DNA of 64,000 nucleotides. Origin: Alisma plantago-aquatica. Its lineage: Eukaryota; Streptophyta; Magnoliopsida; Alismatales; Alismataceae. Made by a program: the position numbers and the translations under genes. Shown piece after piece: positions 50,301-61,400 of this stretch (position 1 is its first letter; the number at the start of each line of letters is the position of its first letter). The DNA is taken from assembly GCA_963693085.1 (NCBI GenBank), contig OY856410.1:1393088863-1393152862 (forward strand). The letters run 5' to 3'. Under the pieces are notes generated by a model. The model saw only the letters and a program-made list of their open reading frames with translations, did not search any database and was not told the origin of the DNA.

Positions 50301-53300
50301 AGCACTTTTATTGCGGATAACTTCTTCAGTTTTTGGTGCATTAATCTTAACTTCATTTTTTGTGGCATTAATCTAAGCCCAGACAGCTTGCTGAACTTGT
50401 CAAAGATTTTAGAATATTTCCTGCATACTTCACGTTAGCTTTAGAAAACATCATCAAGTAGTCACCAAGTATAAGGCGAGATAGTCTCAGATTCTTAGAA
50501 TCTTTTATTGGAATAAAAAAATCAAATTCAATAATAACTTTGATCATTTTAGTAAACGCTTGCGTCAGAATACAAAGAGATAGGGCATAGGGGGCAATCA
50601 TGTCCCCTTGTCTAATGCCATTAGATGGCTTGAAAGATTTAGTATGTTCGTCATTAACAAGGATTTGGTAAGAAGTTGAGTTAATGATCTCTCTAAGCCA
50701 ATTAATCCAAATCGAAAGGATCCCATCTTGAAGAGGATTGAATACGAAAATCCTAAAATAACATAATCATATGCCTTTGTAATGTCAATTTCGAGATACA
50801 TTTTGCTACACACATTGCCCCCTATTAAAATAATGGATAAGTTCATTTGAGGACCAAGTGACATCGATGATGCTTCTTCCTTTAACAAACACACACTGAT
50901 TAGTGCTAATAATTAATGGAAGAATAGATTGCAAACAATTTGCTGGATTGCATTAAGATATAGGTTTCCAATTCTTGCTCTCATTAGAGTTAAGACCTTT
51001 AAAAATTAAGGTAATAAAAGTGTTATTAGCTTCCTTTAGAAGTTTACCTTTATAGAAGAGTTCCTTAATAGGCAAGTTAATATCATTGCCAATGATAAAT
51101 CATGCTTTCTTAATAGACATAGCATTTAAGCCATCAGGTCCATGGGCCTTATTAGTATTGAAATCTTTAATAACATCACTAATCTCTGCTTGAGTAACAT
51201 GAGCAATAAGACTTTTTTGTATATTAGAAAGAGAAGGACCAGACCATACAAAGTCTGAGAGGCCAGAGCACTTATCACATATATAAAATAAATCTGAATA
51301 ATAATTCACAATATGATTTTTCATAGCATAAGAGTCACTATTAAGTTCATCCTCAATAAGCAAGCTTTTAAAATGATCTCTTTGTCTTCTGTTCTTTAAA
51401 GAAGCATAGAAAAATCTAGAATTTGAATATCCTTTAAGCCATTGAATCTTATATGTTTTAAGATTCTTCTTTTAATTCTGCCACTTTAGGTTCATTCCTT
51501 CAAGTTTTTGCACTATGTTTATACTCCATACTATGAGGATCTAAGTCAGCTTCAATTGAGCTTGAAGAGCTTTACTTTTGGCAATCTTGACATTAGCAAA
51601 AATATTTCCAATTCCAACCTTTAGACGATTCCATTCAATAGGTTTTCATTTAAGGTGACTCACTTTCATATAAACTCGAAACATAGAAAAACCTTCAACA
51701 TTAAAACCCCAATCCTCTTTAACAATAGGCAAATCTTCATGATTAATCCATGCATTGATGAGCCTAAATGGGGATTTCACCTTCTAGGATTACCCATCTT
51801 GAATGATATGATCCTATGATCAATAATTGTCTTTGAAATAACCAAACCATGAAAATAAAGAATGTAGTTAAGAAACTCAGTTTAAAAAATTCTATCAATC
51901 TTCAAAGTTATGAAATTCAATCCATCCTGTTGATTATCCCTGTAAAAAATGGGCTTCTTAAATTATGTTTAAATAAACCATAATTAAGAATGCCATCATT
52001 GAACTCTTCTATAGATTTCTTCGTGGGAGGCAATTGACCTTCTCTTTCTTTTTTGTCTTACAACACGCCGACAACTGACCAAAGGATAGTTACAAAATTA
52101 GACATAATATCAAAGATCTCTAGAGAGAAATCCTGTCAGAATCATGATTGTGACCATAAACAATTATGATCATAAATTTGAGTTCATCAGTAAGAACTTT
52201 AACAAGAATGTGTTGGCCAGACTCTGAAATTTTAGTTATTGCAGCGTTTGGCAACGTGATTGCATTCATAGTCGGTGGCCCATTGAAACAATTTCTCACG
52301 GTGAGAAATGAGCGGCCAATATAGTTTGCCGATCGCTCCAGATAAAAACATGTAAAACGAGAGCGGTGGGCAACCATGTGTTTGGGCAATACGATTGGTA
52401 GCGATTGACCCGCTGCCCGTGATTGTCCATCGCTGACCGAGCAATTGCCACCGCTTTGCCAAACGAAGCTTATATCACACTCATTGGCCTTCCTAAGAAT
52501 CGGTACCCTACCAAGGGGATGATGCTCATAATTGGAAAGATTCATAGCCGGGAAAGTGCCTAGTAATAAAATTTGAGTTCTTTTATTTACTGGTTTTAGT
52601 TTCAATGAGAATAAGAATTTGACTTCCTAATTTATTGGCTTCCTCGTGGATGCCTTTTGTTACTAAGGCTTCTCACATTTCAAGAGGAAATTTTCACAGA
52701 TGTCGTCATTTGAGCACGTGAGCTGTCTGCCTCAACTTTTTCATTGATAATTCAAAATTGCTTAATTTGTTACTCAATAGGGGAGAATAATAGAATTGAT
52801 GGCTCTATGAGAAATCCCTGTATTGTTTTAGTGACATCTTGTGGAAAACTTCTCTCTTCTTTTTTCACTTCTATATAACATTTCTTTAAATTGACTTCCA
52901 TCAATATTTGACTCAGAACTAGGCATATCCTCAACCACCTAGGTAGAAGTGAGGGGATAGATCTAGATCCAATCCTTGAACCTGGAATGCAGCATTAGTA
53001 GAAGTAGTTGAAGCAGAAGGAACATTCAAATGTTGATTATTCATAGTACAACAAACTTCATCATGATCAAATAACTTGAAATTTTAACATATATTCAATA
53101 ACCATTTATACTCAAAGTAGACATCGTGAACAACACCATCATCACTTGGAACTCCCAAAGTTTTAGGAAATATAGAATTAGCCCCCATGAGTAATTGCAT
53201 ACGTGCAAAATTTATTCTAGAGCACTCTTTGGTTAACCGGTCAGAACTATGGGGAGTCCCTAAGTAAGAACCAATGCGTTCAAACGTCTTCTTCACTTAG

Positions 53301-56300
53301 TTCAAGAGGGAAATTGATTTGTTGACCCATATTGGCAGATTGATTAGTCCAATTTTTTTTTTAATACGAAATGGTGGCACCACGTAATATGCTAAAGTTA
53401 CACATTTACTAAAATCTCTAGACATGATATCTAGCAAGAAGGCAAAACGGGGCTCTTCAGTTCCAAACAAGTCGACTTGAATTCTAGGAGATAACAAATA
53501 AGATAAAATGGAAATAAGATGTCTAAACAAAGAGTGAGAAACCCATTTGTCATCACTCTCTTCCTTCTCTTCCTTCTTTTCCTCCGCTGGGGGAGCCTTG
53601 ACAGGACCCACCTGCAACAGGGCTGCACCTGCAGAAGCACCACCTCCAATAAATCCACCACCACCGCCTCCTCCGATAACCACCTGAAAGACTGCCGGAT
53701 GCGGCTGTCGCAAGGGTAAAGGAGGAGTGGACACCACTAGATGAGTCGACGACGGCGGCAACGACATTGCCGACGAGTTTCCTCTGTAGCTTGTAGCCTT
53801 GTAGGTAGAGGGGGTTGAGGCCTCAATGTTGCCATCACCGTGCTGTTTGACCGACCATTGGCCACCGGAGCTCCTGGAGACGAAGGTGAACACATCCATA
53901 GCTCTTTCTTTGCCGAGTCGCCGCCAAGTGCTACAGATCGTCTAGAAACCCTAGGAACACAGTTGATTAGTCTAAGCTTCTCTAAGGTGTCACTAAGACA
54001 CCATTTCATTAGTATCATAGGTTTTTTCTTAACCAACCAGATCTACAGGGTCTAAGAATCTGATAAGGTATAAACCATTCCCCTTCACGATTATCTCCGC
54101 CGTGCCACCCAAATTATTGATGCAACGTAAAAAATGCATGAGTAGGAAAATGAGGTTTGAAGTCGATAACATACCCTGTGAGACAACATTCCCACCGAGA
54201 AGCGTTTTGCAGAGCCTCAGATTCAGGATAGACCAGATGACCATCTTGATATTTGTTTGATCCAAAGGAGTATCACCTTCTTCTACGATAAAGATATTCG
54301 TCCAGTAGCTTGGAGAAGAGAAGGTTGAAGGGTCATTAGATCCAATGTAACAATGCTTGAAGCTTTCTTTCTCCAATTTTGACACTCCTTCTGCAAAAGG
54401 GGTGGTAGCGTGCTCTTTTGTCAGAGCCTCTTCGTGCTACATTCTATGCAAACCAAATCTGAAAGCATACTTGTCCTTGAAAACTTTAGCCAAGGCAAAG
54501 TTTATGCCGTGAAATGGCTTTATCCCTAGCCACCTTAAATGTTTGTCAGCGAGTAAGAAACCACATAAATTGACATCTAAGGTAAAGTTGGATCTGATTA
54601 CATTGTAATGTTAGAATTCTTTACTCAGATAATCTCAAGTCTAATGCAAAACAACGACATCTGTTGCCTATCTTACTATTCTTGAAATTGAGGTTCTAAC
54701 TTGGCAACCCTATTTTTACCTTTTGGTTTTTGCCAGACTTTCATGCATATTACATAAAATTATAACTTTAGTGCCGCCAGTCACTTGATTTTCCTTTTCT
54801 AGCTTATGTGACAACTGATTTATAATCACTCATTGATTTAAGCACAGTTAGGGATTGAAGCCCACATTAATGGCATTTTGGTGTGATGTATTCATTCTGG
54901 ACTACAAGGATATTTATTGATGTTTGTGTTCTTGATAACCACGTGAGATGTTGGAACTGTGCACCAAAAACAAGAACAAAGAAAGAAAGAGAAGAAACAC
55001 AATCTTGAGAATCAAGTGAGTGTCAATGTGTTTTTTAATAGCATGGAAATAAACCCCATAAGAAGAAGATATATGACGCTGGCCCAATATATGAGCCTAA
55101 TTGATCCTTTTTGGACATCAAAGATCTACTTGAAACTATACAACACATGTCATTCATTTAACCCTTAAAACTATTAAAATATATTCCTTCCCACAAAAGG
55201 GGCATGTTTGGAATTTATGGCACGACTAGGACATGCTTGGATTTATGAAGAACTTCTAATAATGTATGATGTCTTTTGAAAAAAAGTTGCATCGAAAGTC
55301 CTTAGCCAACTGTACTAAACATGGTTATCTGAACCAGACCGAATTGGGCGGCTCAACCGGTTGAATCGGGAACCAGATCCTCTACCGGTTTGGTCCTCTC
55401 CCATACCCGAAAACGACATCTGACTGTAATAAAATGGGCAAACCGATCAGCTGAACTGACGAACCGGTCCAATTTCAGCCCAATCGACCGCTTCTCTCAC
55501 CCAATCAATTAACTGGCCATGTGAGGGCACACGCAGCTTGGGAAAAAGCCAGAACCCTGCACACCCTCCCCTGATTCCCCGATCTTCAGACTAGCCCTCA
55601 CCTCCACCTCCAATTCCGATAGTTAAGCAGGGAGGTCCCTCGCCGCCGCAAGCCCTCTGATTGCCGTTGGAGTTGTTGCTATTGCCGACAACCTTGCTTT
55701 TGCTGCTGCTAGCACCATTCTCTCTATCGTCGCATGTTGCGCCACCTACAAGCAATACGCCTTCAATAACTGCAAGTAATGGTTCCTCTTCTTCTCCATC
55801 TCACTCTCTTCTTCCTTTATTCCCCCTCTCCTTTTGCTTGTCCTCCTCTTCTTATACTCCAATTCTCTTTGTTCCTCTTCCTTGCTTATTTCTAGGACTT
55901 CTTCTTCTCTTCCGCTTCTTCCACCTCCTCTTCTTTTCCTCTTCTTCTACGCTTCTTCATCCTACTTTTATTCTATTCGTCTTCTTCCTCCTCGTACGAC
56001 TCCACTTCTTTCTCAATTAAGGCTCCCGTTGATTGTTCCTTTTCTCCTTATCTTTGGTTTCAGCTAATGGATGTGTTTTTGCTTATTGGCTGATGTGGAT
56101 TGAATTATACTCCCATTTCAGTTGGATCTCTACAACTTCTATTAGGTAACACTCTCCATAAGCAATTCATTAACGATTAATTTGGTTTCTATCTTTGTTT
56201 TTCCTTTGAATTAATTAAGTGTCCCCAATTTCCAGGTTATTGTAGTTGACTATTACATAATTGTGGTTGATTAATGTCGTATAGGATTAGATATGGTAAT

Positions 56301-57006
56301 GTATTCTTAATAAAGTCGTGACATTTCCTGATATTGGTTTGTGGAATGTGTTTGAATGTGGAATTTCATAACTCTTTTTCTTTTAGTAGTGCTTTATGTT
56401 GGGATGTGAAATGAGGTTACTGACTTTGTATGTGGATTGTGAAAATTTTAATATAGAAAATGTAATTAAGTAGTTAGTTACTATATTATTCTTTGAAATT
56501 GTGCTCTTATCCATGTTTCACACGCATACATACCTATATATGTATATATGTTTGTCACGATTTCACATATTTAAGATTTATTTCATAATTTATGATATCA
56601 TGCCGACGTCACTGGTTGTACCGATCCAACCACTAGTTGAACCTGTGAATCGAGAACCGAAGGCTGCACCGTTTTAACTCTGACAACCTTGACTATATAA
56701 TATATATACAATCTATTGAAGTTGCTATTGAACAATAACATATACTTGTTTTATTATTGCACCTACTTTTGATGGTGGAAAGTTGTATCTGTAGGTAATC
56801 TTGCGAACCGGTTTGTTCTAACTTTAAGGCTTCCATCTGTTGTGGTAGACTTTAAGATCACATAACTCAAAATATAGGCTTTCATTCTCAACCTCTTAAA
56901 TCTGATAATTCTTTGAAAACTTATAAACTATTTGACTGACTATAAATCTGCATACTTATGCGTCTTATCACGTGCATGCATGAGTGAGTTTGAGCAAACA
57001 TGCACA

Positions 57007-57057
<51 letters not shown>

Positions 57058-58401
57058 GTATGTATACGCATATGCATATGGGATTAAGAGAGAAAGATTT
57101 CTCTCCCCCTCTCCCACAACCCGTGGCGGAGGCCGGACGTCCAGGAGGGTGATAAATCAAGAGATGCTTCTCCGTGTGGTTTCGAACCCGGGTCCTATGT
57201 ATATGTATATGTATATGTATGTATGTATATGTATATGTATATGTATATCTATTCTTGTCTAGATGTGAATCTTTTTTGTGCTCGTTTCTCTATCTGTGTC
57301 CATGGACTTGCAAATATTTGGCGGCATTGTGTTGTTGTGCGCTTCTCTACATGTGTATATGTGTCTTACTCGTTGTCCATGTCATGTGCATATACATGTC
57401 ATGTGTGTATGTGCCGATTTGGCTCTCAACATGTAACAATTTGTGTTAGTCTTTGTGTCTATGCTCGTTTCTCTTTGGTCAAGGCAGTTTTCATATTTTG
57501 ATTGGTGGAATAAACTAGCTTCACTATTAGGATAAGATGTATGGCTTTCTTTGTGTTAGCTGTGTGGGCATGTAGGTGTGTGCATGTGTCATTATATGTG
57601 AAGTTTGAAGACCCTAGCTTCCACAAATTGGGGAGGCTTTATGCATGTGTAGGTAAATATAGTTACTTGTTAAAGCAACTCTAAAAGCCTCACCCTCGGT
57701 TCCCTCACATGCATATGTACAGGAGCATGTAAATATATATATTCGTATACATACACGTCTCTCTTTACAAACATTTTTTAGCTTACATGCAAAAATATAT
57801 TAAATTCAATGATTAAATCCTATGCTTATAGTTTCTTGGTCAACCAAAAATGGTTATTCTCGCTCTTTGAAGGAGTTTTGTATGATTTCCTCATGAAATC
57901 TCTTCCATGCAGGCTTTCAAGATATCGGTTGAGGATTGCTTGGCTTGCATAGATCTTATTGAGCTGTTACTGACAGAATACATTCATAGGTATTAATTTT
58001 TTAATACTTCTACTACTTTCAACACACAATTATTTCTTCGCTAATGCATGTTTTGGTTCGTAAATGTCATATAGGATTTTGAAAGTAAATTAACTGTACT
58101 TGTTATATATCGTACCAAAATATGTATCAGCAAATGTTTTGCTTTTTTGGTACCATCACTCCTTGTCAACTTATACTTTTTTTGATTGGCTTGACGGATC
58201 AGGTTTTTTCTCCAAGAAACTTGAAAACCTAATTGAATACGTAGATACAAATTTGGTATTTGTGAAACGTCGTTCAGTTAAAGCTGAAAAATCCGGAATT
58301 ATGCAAGATATTTGGGTAAAAAATAATTGCACGATAAAAATACAATCAACATTTTGGGAAAAAGTTGGGAGAAAATCGTAGTATATATGTGGATATATGT
58401 G

Positions 58402-58446
<45 letters not shown>

Positions 58447-61400
58447 CATTTGTATGTCCATATATATATTGCATGCATACATCTACACTGTTACGTACAT
58501 ACATATACATATATGTCTATACATGCACAGACATATATGTGCAGTCAAACTCCGAGTCTTATACAACATAAATGGGAAAATACTTGGAAAATGTACAGGG
58601 AAAAATGTAAAACACATAATTTGCGAATAATATAGCAATAAAACGTAATATTCAGGAATCGGGAGTTATTTTAACATTTCATACGGCTGGGAAAAATTCA
58701 CGCTTTAAACAGACTTTTTCAAAAAGTCAAGAGTATATTTTGACAGTGATTGAAAGTAGGTATGACTGCTTTTCTTCAATATCTAAACCCCTGGCTTTTC
58801 TAATAATTCATGTGTCTTTTTTTCAAAGGGGTTTCTTAGTGGAAGTTGTAGCTGAAAGTAAGGAGTTAGAGGTAGGTAAGCTTAGCTTGTTGCTTCGATT
58901 AGGAGCTGGCTAGGAACACAATCTGGGAATAGTTTCTAGTAATTACTGATTAGGTGCTTCCCCCTTTTCTCCTAGGAGACAAACAATCTTCAGTTTGCCA
59001 ATCACCCTTCTAGGGGATGTGGGCTTCCAATTTGGTGCAGATGGACCGAGTAGCTCAATTTAGGCCACTATCCCGTAGTTCCTGTTGTAGCATAGGTGTG
59101 ATTAATTGATTAGTCTTTTAGGGCCTGATATAATGGTATCAGATCAATGAACTGATGGCATCCTTTGGATAAGTGAACTTACAAGTCGCATGGGTCAGGG
59201 TTTGATCATGTAGGATGCCGCTTGTGCTTAACTCTTGCCTTTTTCACATGGATGGTGATCCTCCCAAAGTTTGCACATTGATTAGAGCACCAAATACAGT
59301 TTCTTTTCAAGGCTTGGCTTAGTGACCTCTTAGTGCCATTTGAGACATTGTTTGATTAGCTGATTTATACACCATTTTGGCAATCATGTAAATCTTAACT
59401 TTTGATTTTTTTTGGGAAATCCTAGTCCGTTGATGAAAATTGCAAAAGTTTGATGGAAAAAGCAAAATTTAGCTTGGATTTGAGATTAGTGTTCTTTACA
59501 CATAGACACATGTTCTATCAATTGTTCTCATAAAACACCTATACAAAACAATATTAATATATGGTAACGTCTGGCTTCAATAGATGGTGATTTTGCTGCC
59601 TGGATATAATTCATTAATGGGTTTTAGGCTTCCCTGTTCGGGGGAAATTTTCCACCTCTGACGTCTCTTATGAGCTATGACTTTTGCTGTTGTTATAGCT
59701 GGAGTTGGCTCCGTTGCCGCTCCTGGTGGTGTTCCCCTGGGGAATCTCTGGTTGGTTGGCCGGTTGGTTGTCCGTGCGGTCATGTCCATCTGGTTCTTGC
59801 TGTGGTTGGTCTTCTGGTGGCTGAGAACGGCCTTGGCAGCTTCTGCCGCAAATGCTTCGTCTTCTGTGGTTGCTGCCGCCTCTCCCAAATCCTAAGGTCG
59901 TCTCTGGGTTTCTAAGTGTTTCTGAGTCGTCATTTTTAACTTCAAGAATTAAAACAACAAGAAATCCAGATCTTATATTTTTCCGGAGATAATGGGTTAT
60001 TATTACTACAATTTTCTCAAATTTAACATTCAGAGTTATCTATACAAATTAGTCAAATGATACAGGGCATCAAATATACATTCCAGAAATGGGGATTATT
60101 TGAAAGTAAATGTATACAAGGTCGAACAATGGTGGAATTATTTCTAGGGTGAGATATCTCCATAATATGCATTTAGTAGCACTTTCCGCTTTGATAACAT
60201 TTCTATATTAGTTATGATTTTTCTAGCTAATTCTAGTAACAAGGGTTTATGGTCGGGGTTGCCGGGTGGGGGGCATTGCATATTGTGTTTGTCTAGTTTT
60301 TTTTTTATTGGGTTGCCTGTATGGGCCATGTTCAATTGGGCCTACTACTGTATACACTCATTCTCTCTCTCTCTCACACACACATGTATCTTTGATCTTA
60401 TTGAGGCTTATGCTTCGGCTAGCCGAGGCAAAAATGAAAAATGCCCTGATGATCCTCAAAACACTTTTAAATCTTTATTAATAATTTGAACTTCAACTAT
60501 CCACATCAATAATTATAATTTAAACGTTCTACCACATCCCTGTTTGTTTTCTTTTCATAAATGATAGAAATGAAACCGAGAATTGGAAAAATGAACCGCT
60601 CTAAAACAGTGTTGGACACGTCTCTGTAATGAATATGACTTTCTAAAATATAGGACAGTCCTGAAATTCTCCAACAACCATTGAGGAAAGTCGGTGTTGG
60701 ACGTAAGCCATTACAGTGATACCAGAGGTGTTTTGAATTATGTGTGTGTTCTTGTTGAACAGAGAATACATTAAGTAGAGAGATTCACTGGGAATTTACC
60801 GAAGATAATTAGAAACTGGGTGCCTTGTTGGTCAAAAATCTTTAGCAGAATTATTCCAATTGTTCAGCTTACAATGAAAAAATACTGAAGAACTACTTTC
60901 TAAAATCCATTGAATTAGATACATTTTTTTTCTGTACTGGTTACCCTCGCAGTAGTTAGATGGGAAAGCAGATGCTTATTTGGTTTGCTAACAGCAGTAG
61001 GTGGAATTATGAGGGATGCCTGGGGAAGACTGATTTGGGGCTTCTCCAACCCAGGGGAGGCGCAGACTAAGACAAAAGGTAGTGTGGAGTTCTGATTCGT
61101 GATTCTATGCTAATATGCAAGTACATTTGGCCTTTGACAAGGACATACCATGTAAAGGAGGTCATTGAGAGATTCAGCATCCAATGCAAGTAAATTGACA
61201 CGGGTGATAGTCTAGTGGACACTGGGATGCCATTTTAAAAAGGTTTTCCCACATTCCACTACCTATTATAGGGGTTCTAACTTAAGTTTTACATAATATT
61301 AGTATTGAAATTTCTCAAAACTGAAAACTGCATAGACTCGGGTATAGGACTTCACACGTGCAACTTTTGCAAAGAGTATAGAAACTGTAGTTCAGCATTC

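Larger units (their letters stand above)
47750..54420 (-). mobile_element. L1-type LINE with three nested insertions
   Basis: Read on the - strand from 54420: ORF1 with DUF4283 and a degraded CCHC region, then ORF2 with endonuclease, RT and zf-RVT. Three foreign inserts interrupt it (53350-53962, 49707-50229, and about 48885-49540). All frames contain stops, and the RT active site is lost. The 5' end is uncertain by about 100 bp and the 3' end by about 150 bp. Confidence 0.8.
41209..57912 (+). other. GCN1: GCN1 intron 8, 16.7 kb, transposon-filled
   Basis: Exon 8 ends VVSMSL and exon 9 starts AFKISVEDC, which join as in the family (ISMASKLSIEDC-type), so no exon is missing in between. About four fifths of the intron is recognisable mobile sequence: RTE LINE with nested LTR element and MITEs, L1 LINE with nested inserts, a hAT-like repeat and microsatellites. 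Confidence 0.9.

Noticed and set aside
55661..56067. Leucine/serine-rich + strand frames resembling a secreted or membrane protein
   Set aside because: CT-rich low-complexity DNA inside a repeat; no conserved domain, and both overlapping frames look equally protein-like.
56984..57501. Several overlapping frames rich in Tyr, Met, Cys and Ile
   Set aside because: Translations of TA and TATATG simple repeats with their flanks.
59125..59145. tggtatcagatcaatg as a primer-binding site
   Set aside because: Two or more mismatches in the core and no LTR pair around it.
60144..60335. - strand frame with DHKPLLLEL recalling the L1 endonuclease end
   Set aside because: Too short, with no neighbouring L1 domains.
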